Assembly: GCA_018241685.1 (NCBI GenBank)
Contig: JAFEDJ010000021.1
Location: 62,001 to 126,000, forward strand
Reading direction: 5' to 3'
Length of the DNA stretch: 64,000 nucleotides
DNA from: Pseudomonadota bacterium
GTDB taxonomy: Bacteria; Pseudomonadota; Gammaproteobacteria; Burkholderiales; Rhodocyclaceae
In this document: positions 46,063-55,454 of the stretch, in pieces
How the letters are laid out: every line of letters begins with the position of its first letter
Position numbering within the stretch: position 1 is the stretch's first letter
Made by a program: the position numbers and the translations under genes
The notes under the pieces: generated by a model
What the model was told of the DNA's origin: nothing
Databases searched by the model: none
The model's input: only the letters and a program-made list of their open reading frames with translations

Positions 46063-46079
46063 CCCCGGTCCTGCCGGGG
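46063..46079 (-). promoter_or_regulatory. Hairpin upstream of the liv operon
   Basis: CCCCGG-TCCTG-CCGGGG about 48-64 bases before the GTG of the first liv gene. It could be a leader hairpin if transcription starts further upstream. No promoter identified. Confidence 0.3.
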
Positions 46080-46137
46080 GTGGATTGTAACCAAGCCCGG
46101 CCGCTTTGACCGGAAACGGGTAGTTATGGAGCCCCTG

Positions 46138-46620
46138 ATGCGCCAACTGATCGCCCTCTTGCTCGGCGCCCTGGCCGCCCTCGGCCTGGCCGGCTGCGAC
46201 ACAGCCAATATGAAGGACCTCAAGCCCGGCGTGTCCACCGGCTACGACGTGCGCGCCAGGCTCGGCCAGCCCGGCATCGAATGGCGCAACGAGGACGGCA
46301 GCGTGACCTGGGAATACACCCGCCAACCCGAAGGCACCGAGTGCTTCATGGCCACCATCGGCCCCGACAACATCCTGCGCAGCCTGGAAAACGTGCTGAC
46401 CCCGGAGAACTTCGCCCGCGTCCAGCCCGGCTGGACCCGCGACCAAGTCCGCCGCCTGCTTGGCAAACCGCGCAGCATCCAGCAATTCGCGCTGAAAAAA
46501 GAAGAAGTCTGGGACTGGCGCCTGCCCCCCGAATTCAACGCGGCCCTGTTCTTCAATATTCATTTCGACCAACACGGCGTCGTCACGGGTACCAGTCGCA
46601 GCACCGAAATACGCGGATAA
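46138..46620 (+). CDS. BamE/SmpA-OmlA domain lipoprotein
   Basis: A 160-residue outer-membrane lipoprotein. The lipobox LAGC places the lipidated Cys at residue 20. SmpA/OmlA-type folds follow twice in reduced form: LKPGVSTGYDVRARLGQPG, and VQPGWTRDQVRRLLGKPRSIQQF near residue 100. Each has the W/V-G-x-T-x-x-x-V-x-x-x-L-G-x-P pattern. I chose the ATG at 46138 because GGAG is six bases before it; an ATG at 46126 would add four residues. It is not the canonical BamE of about 110 residues, since it carries two repeats, so its role in outer-membrane assembly is an inference. Confidence 0.82.
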   Translation: MRQLIALLLGALAALGLAGCDTANMKDLKPGVSTGYDVRARLGQPGIEWRNEDGSVTWEYTRQPEGTECFMATIGPDNILRSLENVLTPENFARVQPGWTRDQVRRLLGKPRSIQQFALKKEEVWDWRLPPEFNAALFFNIHFDQHGVVTGTSRSTEIRG

Positions 46621-46707
46621 CGACAAATACATACAAAACAATGGCGTTGTGGAAAAAATCCGTCCGCATGTTGCGAATAGCCCTTCAGCATTGAGGGTTT
46701 AATCCGT

Positions 46708-46713
46708 TATAAA
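46708..46713 (+). promoter_or_regulatory. Putative -10 box for the Aer-like receptor gene
   Basis: TATAAA 36 bases before the GTG start. No -35 match at 16-18 bases. It does not resemble a flagellar sigma-28 promoter. Confidence 0.4.
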
Positions 46714-46743
46714 CGCGCACCGACCCTGCCCCGGAGCCCCCCC

Positions 46744-48570
46744 GTGCGCAACAACCAGCCTGTCAGCCAGAACGAATACGTCATTCCCGATGGCGCGGCC
46801 ATCATCAGCCGCACCGACCGGGACGGGAAGATCACCGACTGCAACAGCGAATTCATCGCCGCCAGCGGCTTCACCCACGATGAACTCATCGGTCAGCCCC
46901 ACAATATCGTCCGCCACCCCGACATGCCGTCGGAAGCCTACCGGGACATGTGGGACACCCTGTCTCGTGGCCGTCCGTGGAGCGGAACCGTCAAGAACCG
47001 CCGCAAGAACGGCGACTTCTACTGGGTAAGAGCCACCGCCACCCCTCTCCCCGACGGTTCCGGCTACATGTCCGTACGCATCAAGGCCTCGCGCAGCGAG
47101 ATAAGCGGCGCCGAAGCCCTCTATGCACAGATGCAGCGTGATCCGAGCATCCTGTTGCAGGAAGGGCGCCTCGCCCCCCGGGGCATCGCGGCGCTGGCGC
47201 AACGGATCGTTCCGGCCCTCAGCATCGGCACCCGCATCTACCTGCTCACGGCCTTCACGACAGTCATCGGAGTCGGCTTCGGCATCGTTGGGCTCAAGGA
47301 TGCCGCACAAGCCCGCGATGCCCTGAAGCAACACCAGGGCTCACAGGTGGAGATCACGCAACAGTTCACGTCCCTGAGCGCCCAATTGCGGGCCAGCGGT
47401 AGTCCCGACGCGAGCGGACTGGACCAGCTTGGCGAGACGCTGCGCCGTCAGGGCGATGCGGCCCAGGCCGAATACACCCGCGCCGAAGCCCGCTACCAGG
47501 ACCTCCTGCAGCTCTTCATCGGGCTCGGTGCTGTCGGCCTGCTGGCGGCCGCACTGGGTGCGGTCGCACTGACCCACCGCCTGCGTCAGTCCGTCGACGC
47601 CGGCAAGGGGGTTGCCGAGGCCATCGCCAGCGGCAACCTGCTGCAACCACTGCCCCAGGCCGGAAACGATGAACTGGGTGCGCTGATCATCCACCTGGCG
47701 GTCATGCGCAACAACCTGCACGAGCTGATTGCATCGATCCGCAACCAGGTCAATACCCTGCTCACCAACGCCCGCCAGCTCAGCCAGACCGCCGGCGACA
47801 CCCATCGGCTCGCCGAAGAACAATCCGAATCGGCGTCGGCGATGGCCGCGGCCGTGGAGCAACTGTCGGTCTCCATCGACCACATCGGCGACCACGCCCG
47901 TGAATCACGGGAACTCTCGGAAGGCTCGGGCAGCCAGGCCAGCAGCGGTGCCAGCGTCATTACCGCGGCGGCCGGCGAGATGCGCGCCATCGCCGAATCG
48001 GTAAACGAATCGGCCAACTCCGTACGCGATCTCGAAAGCCTGTCCGGTGACATCTCGATGATCGTCGCCGTGATCCGAGACATCGCCGACCAGACCAACC
48101 TGCTCGCCCTCAACGCCGCCATCGAGGCAGCCCGCGCAGGCGAATCGGGACGTGGCTTTGCCGTCGTCGCCGATGAAGTGCGCAAACTGGCAGAGCGAAC
48201 CACCAACTCTACCGCCGAGATCACCACGATGATCGAACGCATCCAGAGTGCGACCCGCGGCGCGGCCGACGACATGGAGGCCGGCGTCACGCGGGTGGCC
48301 CGCGGCGTCTCGCTGGCCGCCGAGGCCGGCGCCACGGTCGGCAGCATCCAGGACAGTACCCAGCGGGTGCTCGCTTCGGTGGCCGGCATTACGCTGGGTC
48401 TCGAGGAACAATCGACCGCCGCCCGGGACATCGCGCAGCGGGTCGAACGCATTGCCGGCACCTCCGAATCCAACGCCGCCAGCGCCGCCACGCTGACCCG
48501 CGCGGCCGGAGAACTGGCCGAGCTGTCCCGCCAGCTGGAAGTCGTATCCGGACGCTTCCGGATCGCCTGA
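46744..48570 (+). CDS. Aer-like PAS-containing methyl-accepting chemotaxis protein
   Basis: A 608-residue energy/redox taxis receptor. An N-terminal PAS domain (about 10-120) with the Aer-type [15 protein letters not shown] segment is expected to hold FAD or another redox ligand in the cytoplasm. Two membrane helices (about 165-185 and 253-278) flank a short periplasmic loop of about 70 residues. HAMP and the signalling coiled coil follow, with the tip [17 protein letters not shown] near residue 446. No CheR-docking pentapeptide. GTG start at 46744 with GGAG upstream. The periplasmic loop is longer than in E. coli Aer, so a second external input is possible. Confidence 0.92.
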   Translation: MRNNQPVSQNEYVIPDGAAIISRTDRDGKITDCNSEFIAASGFTHDELIGQPHNIVRHPDMPSEAYRDMWDTLSRGRPWSGTVKNRRKNGDFYWVRATATPLPDGSGYMSVRIKASRSEISGAEALYAQMQRDPSILLQEGRLAPRGIAALAQRIVPALSIGTRIYLLTAFTTVIGVGFGIVGLKDAAQARDALKQHQGSQVEITQQFTSLSAQLRASGSPDASGLDQLGETLRRQGDAAQAEYTRAEARYQDLLQLFIGLGAVGLLAAALGAVALTHRLRQSVDAGKGVAEAIASGNLLQPLPQAGNDELGALIIHLAVMRNNLHELIASIRNQVNTLLTNARQLSQTAGDTHRLAEEQSESASAMAAAVEQLSVSIDHIGDHARESRELSEGSGSQASSGASVITAAAGEMRAIAESVNESANSVRDLESLSGDISMIVAVIRDIADQTNLLALNAAIEAARAGESGRGFAVVADEVRKLAERTTNSTAEITTMIERIQSATRGAADDMEAGVTRVARGVSLAAEAGATVGSIQDSTQRVLASVAGITLGLEEQSTAARDIAQRVERIAGTSESNAASAATLTRAAGELAELSRQLEVVSGRFRIA

Positions 48571-48578
48571 TGCAACGC

Positions 48579-48614
48579 CAGGTGCTCCATCGTGCACTTC
48601 GCATGGAGCACCTG
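48579..48614. terminator. 12-bp inverted repeat after the Aer-like gene
   Basis: CAGGTGCTCCAT and ATGGAGCACCTG pair perfectly across 12 bases, 9 bases after the stop. It is probably a rho-independent-like or protective hairpin without a T-run. An operator role for exaC, about 190 bases downstream, is possible. Confidence 0.45.
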
Positions 48615-48729
48615 TATCAAAAATGAACACCCCCTCCACCCACCCATTGCGCTGCACAAAAATTAGACAAGCCCGCCAAGCCACTGATAAACAAGACATT
48701 TGAGTCCATAACCAGACCTGATCCCGTAC

Positions 48730-48745
48730 TGGCATGCCCCCTGCT
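48730..48745 (+). promoter_or_regulatory. Sigma-54-type promoter of exaC
   Basis: TGGCATGCCCCCTGCT keeps the -24 GG and -12 GC at exact sigma-54 spacing, with one departure (CTGC for TTGC). Predicted start near 48757, 46 bases before exaC. Confidence 0.65.
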
Positions 48746-48802
48746 GAATAAGGTTCAGCGCTGTACGAAGCGTTTTCGAACCGACACCAGGAGGAGATAC
48801 TC

Positions 48803-50323
<1,521 letters not shown>

Positions 50324-50355
50324 TCCAAGAGCTTTACGAGTAAGGCAAGGTGTTA

Positions 50356-50384
50356 CGGGGCGGGTCTCTCGCCCCGTTTTTTTT
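50356..50384 (+). terminator. Intrinsic terminator between exaC and the DUF779 gene
   Basis: CGGGGCG, a 7-base loop, CGCCCCG, then eight T residues. It must be leaky, or the DUF779 gene has its own promoter, since only 21 bases separate it from that start. Confidence 0.9.
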
Positions 50385-50405
50385 CGCCCTCAGGAAAGCA
50401 CGCAC

Positions 50406-50774
50406 ATGACCGAACGCATCGTGGCCACCGAAGCGGCCAATCAGTACATCGACGAACTGCGCGCCGATCACGGCCCGCTGATGTTCCTGCTGTCCGGCGG
50501 CTGCTGCGACGGCAGCGTGCCCAACTGCTACAAGGTCGGCGAGGTGCTCCCCGGCCAGACCATGCTCAAGCTGGGCGCGGTCAATGGCGCTGATTTCTAC
50601 CTGGGGCACCAGGAATTCCAGTACTACGAGAACAGCCAGCTGACCCTCGACGTGAAGCCGGGCAACGGTGGCGACTTCTCCCTCGACTGCGGCCGTGGCA
50701 AGGCCTTCTTCACCCACTCCCGCCCGTTCACCGACGACGAGCTGCCCAGCGTGCACCCCGTCGGCGCCGACTGA
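50406..50774 (+). CDS. DUF779 protein, partner of aldehyde dehydrogenase
   Basis: A 122-residue DUF779 protein. FLLSGGCCDGSVPNCYKVGE holds a Cys-Cys pair and a third Cys. YENSQLTLDVKPGNGGDFSLDCGRGKAFFTHSRPF completes the conserved core, described by position here as residues 79-113. DUF779 genes regularly follow acetaldehyde-type aldehyde dehydrogenases, and sometimes acoR, so a role in assembling, protecting or sensing for the dehydrogenase is likely but unproven. Four cysteines and several His residues could bind metal. The ATG at 50406 follows AGGAAAG. Confidence 0.88.
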   Translation: MTERIVATEAANQYIDELRADHGPLMFLLSGGCCDGSVPNCYKVGEVLPGQTMLKLGAVNGADFYLGHQEFQYYENSQLTLDVKPGNGGDFSLDCGRGKAFFTHSRPFTDDELPSVHPVGAD

Positions 50775-50784
50775 AACCGGGACC

Positions 50785-50813
50785 AAAAAAAGCGCCCCCG
50801 CAGGCGGGAGCGC
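50785..50813 (-). terminator. Terminator of the ExbB-like operon
   Basis: Minus strand: GCGCTCCCGC-CT-GCGGGGGCGC (one mismatch) followed by TTTTTTT. It ends the minus-strand operon 14 bases after its last stop. Confidence 0.85.
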
Positions 50814-50826
50814 GCAGATCCGCAGA

Positions 50827-51144
50827 TCATTCCGGAACGTAGACCAGCGAGCCGTCCGGCATCCGGTAGGCAATGCCGGCCTTGACGCCCTGGCCGGCCG
50901 ACGCTGCCGCGGCGCCGTCGCCGCGGAAACGCTCGATCTTCTTCCCGTTCTTGACGACGATCTCCATGTCCGGCGTACCGGCATCGCGGATCACCGTCAC
51001 CTGCCCGGCATCGAAGACGTTCACCGGGCTGCGAGCCACCGCCAGCAGCAGCGCGGCGATCAGCACCAGGAAGACATCCACCAGGTTGACCACCGACAGC
51101 AGCGGATCGTCGTCCTCGCCGGCATCGTGCAGACGCCATTTCAT
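50827..51144 (-). CDS. DUF2149 protein, ExbD-like single-pass membrane protein
   Basis: A 105-residue protein. A short cytoplasmic N-terminus with an acidic patch (AGEDDDP) is followed by one membrane helix (about 17-38) reading SVVNLVDVFLVLIAALLLAV, then a periplasmic domain of about 65 residues. The helix places Asp23 where ExbD and TolR carry their essential proton-binding Asp (ExbD Asp25, LIDVMLVLL), and the flanking residues match that pattern. Together with the ExbB-like gene it overlaps by ATGA, this is probably the ExbD-equivalent of a proton-driven motor. DUF2149 is the family name I recognise; the ExbD equivalence is my inference from the motif and context. Confidence 0.85.
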   Translation of the reverse strand: MKWRLHDAGEDDDPLLSVVNLVDVFLVLIAALLLAVARSPVNVFDAGQVTVIRDAGTPDMEIVVKNGKKIERFRGDGAAAASAGQGVKAGIAYRMPDGSLVYVPE

Positions 51145-51653
51145 CGCGCCACCTCCACGACCGCCGGGCCATTTGCGGGCAGGCCCTTCTCGACGGCCAG
51201 CAGATCCGTCGCATACCAGCGCCGCCGCACGCTGTGCGCCCAGAAGGTGAGCGCCGCCGCAATGAGGGCCAGGATCACCGCCGAGAAAGCCACCATCAGG
51301 CTGTGCGACACATCGGCCAGCTGCCCGTCACCGAGCGCCTTGAGGGCCGGCCCCATGGGGATCATCGTCGCCACCAGGCCGAGCATCGGCGCCACCCGCG
51401 TGGCGATGCGGGAGACTTCCAGACGCTGGCTGGCCACCGCCTCCAACTCGGCGATATCGAGCGCAGGATTGGCGCGGTGCATTTCGACCAGTTCGAAGCC
51501 CGCATCCACGCCCAGCCGCCGCTGCCAGGCCTGCCACAGGAAGGCCCCGCAGGCATGGAAGGCATACAGAAACAGTGCCGCAATGGCGAGCAGCACCGGC
51601 GCCAGGAAGAGCTGGCTGGCGTCGTACATCAGGATTTCAAGATTGGCATTCAT
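51141..51653 (-). CDS. MotA/TolQ/ExbB-family proton channel protein
   Basis: A 170-residue inner-membrane protein with three helices (about 16-40, 85-103, 116-139). The second and third show the MotA/TolQ/ExbB signature: RVAPMLGLVATMIPMGPALKAL, then SHSLMVAFSAVILALIAAALTFWA. A charged cytoplasmic domain lies between helices 1 and 2. It is shorter than ExbB or TolQ (about 230-245) but typical of DUF2149-linked homologues. It starts 4 bases before the end of the Sel1 gene's stop region (TGAAACGATG) and overlaps the DUF2149 gene, so all three genes are translationally coupled. Confidence 0.88.
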   Translation of the reverse strand: MNANLEILMYDASQLFLAPVLLAIAALFLYAFHACGAFLWQAWQRRLGVDAGFELVEMHRANPALDIAELEAVASQRLEVSRIATRVAPMLGLVATMIPMGPALKALGDGQLADVSHSLMVAFSAVILALIAAALTFWAHSVRRRWYATDLLAVEKGLPANGPAVVEVAR

Positions 51654-51657
51654 CGTT

Positions 51658-52587
51658 TCAGGCCCGGGAAAGGGAAAGTGAGCGACGCGCCATCGGCGCA
51701 CGCAGAGACTGGCGCAAGGCGCCCGACAGCAGCAGCACGCCGCACAGCGCGGCCAGCCCGCCCGACGCGGAACCCACGGGTTGCACCACCGGTTCGGCCA
51801 GCTTCGCCAGATGCTGCCCGGCGACCGGAGCGGATACGGAAGCGTCGGCGGGCGGCGGCGGGCTGACGAACGGCGTGCTCGGCGGCGCATCCAGCAGGCG
51901 CCGTGCGCTGCTCCCACGCACCTCCTGGGCAGGCCGAGCAGCCATCTTTGGTTGCGCCGCCTCGAACAGTTCCCCCGGCAAAGGCGGCGTCGGGCCCGCC
52001 AGTACCGGGGGCGGCGGTGTACCCGTACCCCGCGCCTGCCCGTCCCGGTCGCCCACGTGATAACCGGTGCGCAGGAATTCGATGGCGTCCGGATTACCGT
52101 CGCGCGCGGCAGCCTCGAACCACTTGCGCGCCTCCACCTCGTCCTTCGGCACGCCGCGTCCCTCCTGCAGGGCGCTCGCATAATGGAGCTTGCCCAAGGT
52201 CGCATACGGGGAATCGCCGGCCAGCGCCGCCCGGTGCATCAACTCGGCGGCGGCCGGCAGGTCCGGCGGCACACCGCCCGCCCCGTCCTGCAGCATCAGG
52301 GCCTTCCAGATCATCGCGCCGATGTAGCCGGCGGCGATGCACTTGTCGAAGACCTTGCGGGCGTTGTCGTGGTCGCCGCACTTCTCCAGCAGATAACCCT
52401 TGCTGCACACCATCAGGCTGGCAGGCTGATCCACGATGTATTCGAGGGTCTGGTCGCCGACCACGTGGGCCAGGTCGGTGGGCTCCCCGGTCTGCGGCAC
52501 CGGCCCGCCGCAGAAGCGGTTGTCCGCCGCCGCCACCGCGGTGGTGAAAAACAGGGCCAGCATGGCGGCCCCGGTCGATCTACGCAT
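51658..52587 (-). CDS. Exported Sel1-repeat protein with Pro-rich arm and C-terminal membrane anchor
   Basis: A 309-residue protein. Signal peptide (GAAMLALFFTTAVAAA) and a periplasmic Sel1/TPR-like region follow (ENARKVFDK-type helices from about 60 to 175, including LHYASALQEGRGVPKDEVEARKWFEAAARDGNPDA as residues near 140-175). A Pro-rich stretch of about 80 residues (PPPP repeats) leads to a C-terminal membrane helix (about 273-290) with a basic tail (RQSLRAPMARRSL). An N-terminal Cys pair may form a disulphide. The architecture resembles TonB turned around: anchor at the C-terminus, Pro-rich arm, folded periplasmic domain at the N-terminus. The ATG at 52587 has GGGG upstream; 52599 is an alternative. 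Confidence 0.78.
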   Translation of the reverse strand: MRRSTGAAMLALFFTTAVAAADNRFCGGPVPQTGEPTDLAHVVGDQTLEYIVDQPASLMVCSKGYLLEKCGDHDNARKVFDKCIAAGYIGAMIWKALMLQDGAGGVPPDLPAAAELMHRAALAGDSPYATLGKLHYASALQEGRGVPKDEVEARKWFEAAARDGNPDAIEFLRTGYHVGDRDGQARGTGTPPPPVLAGPTPPLPGELFEAAQPKMAARPAQEVRGSSARRLLDAPPSTPFVSPPPPADASVSAPVAGQHLAKLAEPVVQPVGSASGGLAALCGVLLLSGALRQSLRAPMARRSLSLSRA

Positions 52588-52686
52588 CGGCATCCCCATC
52601 GAGTCATGGCGGGAACCCGTGCCCCGCCTCACTCCGACTCTAGGCCTGCGGACACGCCGGGACATCGGCATCCTGCCCGGATGCCG

Positions 52687-52703
52687 GTGGGCAAATTGCC
52701 CGA
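52687..52703. promoter_or_regulatory. 17-bp palindromic site, copy A
   Basis: GTGGGCAAATTGCCCGA with a perfect 13-bp palindrome GGGCAAATTGCCC. It lies between the Sel1 gene and the cupin gene, 128 bases before the cupin ATG. The identical 17-mer recurs at 55429-55445. Confidence 0.65.
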
Positions 52704-52724
52704 CCGTCAGACGTCATATGCATC

Positions 52725-52737
52725 GGGAAGATTGCCC
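52725..52737. promoter_or_regulatory. Second, imperfect copy of the palindromic site
   Basis: GGGAAGATTGCCC matches 11 of 13 positions of the copy A palindrome, 36 bases further on. Confidence 0.5.
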
Positions 52738-52830
52738 GCCGTTTTCCGGGCAGGCTGACCTCACGGCAGCAGGGTCTGCCAGGGTCTACTGGCAGCGGCC
52801 ATCCGGCCTAGACAATCAGGAGACAAACCC

Positions 52831-53286
52831 ATGCCCCACCACTTCGACGAACGCCTCATCCGCTGGCAGCCCTTCGGCGACTTTCCCCATTTCGTCTATG
52901 CGATCCTGCAGGTGGACATGCAGCAGCGCATCGCCGACGTGCTGTTCAAGTTCGCCGCCGGTCAGCAGATCGTCCTGCACCGCCACAAGGCCCTCAACCA
53001 CACCTTCGTCGTGCAGGGCGAGCATCGCCTCTACGAACTGGACGGCCGCCTGCGGGAAGTGCGCCCGACCGGCAGCTTCACGGTGTCGCCGCCCAGCGAG
53101 ACACCGCACCGGGAAGGCGGCGGCGCCGAAGACTGCATCGTGCTGTTCAGCATGCGCCCGCAGCCCGGCGAGCTGCTGTACGAGATCCTAGACGACGCCG
53201 GCGAGACGATCGCCGAACTGAGCCTGGAAACCCTGCAGGCTCTCTTCGAGGCCGCTGCCGCCGAAGCAGAGGCGGAAACGGCCTGA
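52831..53286 (+). CDS. Cupin-domain protein
   Basis: A 151-residue single-domain cupin. The metal-binding motif 1 is visible as LHRHKALNHTFVVQGEHRLYELDG, with three histidines and a downstream Glu; the second motif is weak (AEDCIVLFSMRP). CAGGAG precedes the ATG. The dense Ala/Glu C-terminal tail is likely a helix. Small cupins of this shape act as dioxygenase-like enzymes or sensors; no substrate can be named. It is flanked by the two-component genes and preceded by palindromic site A, so it is the best candidate for a target of that system. Confidence 0.75.
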   Translation: MPHHFDERLIRWQPFGDFPHFVYAILQVDMQQRIADVLFKFAAGQQIVLHRHKALNHTFVVQGEHRLYELDGRLREVRPTGSFTVSPPSETPHREGGGAEDCIVLFSMRPQPGELLYEILDDAGETIAELSLETLQALFEAAAAEAEAETA

Positions 53287-53289
53287 AGC

Positions 53290-53925
53290 TCAGATCAGCC
53301 CGAGGCGCAGCGCCAGCCGGGTCAGCTCGATGTCACTGCGCACGCCGAGCTTGCTCTTGATCTGGTAGTGGCAGTTCTGCACCGTTTTCGAGGAGATCGA
53401 CAGCCGCTCGCCGATCTCCTCGGCGCTGCAGCCGTCGAGCAGCAGGCGCAGGATCTCGAACTCCCGCGGCGCCAGCTCGGCGAGCGGCTCCCGCGGGCGG
53501 TCGACGAGGGCCAGGGCCAGCTCCGGCGCGATGTCGGGGCTGATCACCTGGCGCCGCGCCGCCACCGTGTAAACCGCCTCCACCAGCACCGCCGGTGGGC
53601 TGCTCTTGGTCACGTAGCCGAGGGCGCCGGCACGCAGCGCCTGGGTCGCGAACAACGGCTCCCGGTGCATCGTGAATACCAGGATGCGCACGCGGTCGTC
53701 GCGCTGCACGAGGCGGCGGATCAGCTCCACGCCGCCCATGTCGGGCAGCCCGAGGTCGAGGACCAGCACGTCAGGCTCCAGCAAGCGGAATTGCTCCAGC
53801 GCATCGCGGGCCGTGCCGGCCTCGCCGACGATACGCAGGTCAGGCCGCATCTCAAGCAGGCGGCGGTAGCCTTCGCGGACGATGGCGTGATCGTCCACCA
53901 GCAGCAGGCGGGTGATGTCAGACAT
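53290..53925 (-). CDS. NarL/FixJ-family response regulator
   Basis: A 211-residue regulator. Receiver: acidic VDDHAIVREGYR, phosphoacceptor Asp57 (LDLGLPDMGG), Thr84-region FTMH and Lys107 (YVTKSSP). LuxR-type HTH at about 148-205 (LAPREFEILRLLLDGCSAEEIGERLSISSKTVQNCHYQI by position, residues 150-188). Its start overlaps the kinase stop by 8 bases. LuxR-type regulators bind short inverted repeats. The two palindromes flanking this locus (52687-52703, 55429-55445) are obvious candidate sites. The cupin gene converges on it with 3 bases between stops. Confidence 0.94.
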   Translation of the reverse strand: MSDITRLLLVDDHAIVREGYRRLLEMRPDLRIVGEAGTARDALEQFRLLEPDVLVLDLGLPDMGGVELIRRLVQRDDRVRILVFTMHREPLFATQALRAGALGYVTKSSPPAVLVEAVYTVAARRQVISPDIAPELALALVDRPREPLAELAPREFEILRLLLDGCSAEEIGERLSISSKTVQNCHYQIKSKLGVRSDIELTRLALRLGLI

Positions 53926-55330
53926 GGGCCGCGCCCTCCTCGTGGCAGGCATCGGGCGGGAAGATCGCGCTCACCCGCATACCCCGCGGCGTAACCGGCT
54001 CCAGTGCAAAACGCCCGCCGAGCGCCTCGACCCGCTCGTGCATGCCCAGCACGCCGAGGCCGCTGCCAGCCGTATCTCCGTGGCGCGGCGCACCGTCGTC
54101 CTCCACCCACAGGCGGCAGCCGGCCGCGTCCCGCTGCAGGCGCACCGCCACCGTTTCCGGCTCGCCGTGGCGCAACGCATTGGTGAGGCTCTCCTGCACG
54201 ATGCGATACAAGCTGACCGTCAGGCCGTCGGGCAGGTCGTCCACCATGCCGGCGATGTCCAGCGTGAAGGCGCAATCCGGGCGCCGCCGGCGCCCCCCCG
54301 CCAGCAACTGCTCCAACGCTGCCTGCAGGCCGAACTCCTCCAGTCCGATGGGTCGCAGCTGGTGCAGGATGCCCTGCAGGCTCTCCATCATGTGACCGGT
54401 GACCGACGCGATAGCCTGGGCGGCCGGCAGCAGATCGGGGCGGGAGTTCTCCGCCGCCGCGCTGACATAGGCGGCCTCGGCGCCGATGGAAGCCAGACAC
54501 TGGCCGAACTCATCGTGAAGCTCCCGCGCCAGGTGGCGGCGCTCCTCCTCTCGCACCGTCAGCAGGCGCAGGGCCAGCTGGCGCTGGCCGGCCAGCGTTT
54601 GCTGCAGGCGCGCCACCAGGTGATCGAAGCCGCTGGCGATGAGGCGCAGCTCCACCAGCCGCGGGCGTGGCATGCGCGCCGCCAGATCGCCGGCCTGCAG
54701 GCGCCCGAGCACCGCCAGGATCTCCTGCGCCGGGCCCAGTGCACGGCGCACCGGCAGATAGACCAGCAGGTTCAGCACCAGGATGCCGACCGTCATGCCC
54801 AGCACGGTGCGGATCTGGTCCCACACCGCGTTGGCCTCGCTGTCCAGGTTGGGGGTGACAACGAACTCGCCGACCTTCACGCCCGGATACTGGCCGATCA
54901 CCCCGCGGAACGTGATGTCCGGCCCGGTCAAGGCCGCCAGCAGGCCGCGCAGCAAGGTCGGCGCCTCCGCCCCGTCGCCGAAGCAGCGGTGCACCACCGG
55001 CCGTTTGTAGATGTCCTCCACCGCCACGCAAATACCCAGCAGCGGCCCGATGCCGTCGAGAGACGACAGCTCCAGGCCGTCCAGGCTGCGCCGGAACACG
55101 TCGCGCGGCTGTGCGGCCTCGCTGGCCAACAGGCGCTCCACGGCGCCACCGGCCCGCTCGATATGGGCCCGCATGCGCGCCTCGGCCCGCTGCAGCACCA
55201 CCGCGCTGGCCGCGAGCCCGATCGCCACCGCGAACAGACTGACCCGCAGCAACAGCGTGCGCTTGAGGTCCACGCTGTGTTCATGCCCCTCGTCCATCGC
55301 CCCGGCCGGACGGCTCATGTGCGTCTCCAT
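53918..55330 (-). CDS. Membrane sensor histidine kinase (HisKA_3, NarX/UhpB type)
   Basis: A 470-residue kinase. First helix about 23-45, a periplasmic sensor of about 130 residues (two cysteines, [18 protein letters not shown]), second helix about 175-195, and HAMP to about 250. HisKA_3 has phosphoacceptor His272 in [18 protein letters not shown]. The ATPase domain holds [11 protein letters not shown] and [18 protein letters not shown]. The periplasmic Cys pair could sense redox state. Start ATG at 55330 (AGGGGAAGG) or 55318 (GGAG six bases upstream). Transcribed with the NarL-type regulator; its promoter would lie near palindrome copy B. Confidence 0.93.
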   Translation of the reverse strand: METHMSRPAGAMDEGHEHSVDLKRTLLLRVSLFAVAIGLAASAVVLQRAEARMRAHIERAGGAVERLLASEAAQPRDVFRRSLDGLELSSLDGIGPLLGICVAVEDIYKRPVVHRCFGDGAEAPTLLRGLLAALTGPDITFRGVIGQYPGVKVGEFVVTPNLDSEANAVWDQIRTVLGMTVGILVLNLLVYLPVRRALGPAQEILAVLGRLQAGDLAARMPRPRLVELRLIASGFDHLVARLQQTLAGQRQLALRLLTVREEERRHLARELHDEFGQCLASIGAEAAYVSAAAENSRPDLLPAAQAIASVTGHMMESLQGILHQLRPIGLEEFGLQAALEQLLAGGRRRRPDCAFTLDIAGMVDDLPDGLTVSLYRIVQESLTNALRHGEPETVAVRLQRDAAGCRLWVEDDGAPRHGDTAGSGLGVLGMHERVEALGGRFALEPVTPRGMRVSAIFPPDACHEEGAAHV

Positions 55331-55428
55331 CCTTCCCCTCAGGCCTGCGCAGCCATACCATAGTGAAACAGTCGGATTTTATAAAACACGCGGCCCGAGC
55401 CGCGGTCCCGCAGATTACCCGAACCCCC

Positions 55429-55445
55429 GTGGGCAAATTGCCCGA
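55429..55445. promoter_or_regulatory. 17-bp palindromic site, copy B
   Basis: GTGGGCAAATTGCCCGA, identical to copy A at 52687-52703. It lies 99 bases upstream of the kinase ATG (minus strand) and 9 bases before the selO ATG. A related half site, AGATTACCCG, is at 55412-55421. Binding here could activate the kinase operon or block selO translation/transcription. Confidence 0.65.
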
Positions 55446-55454
55446 ACAGAGACC

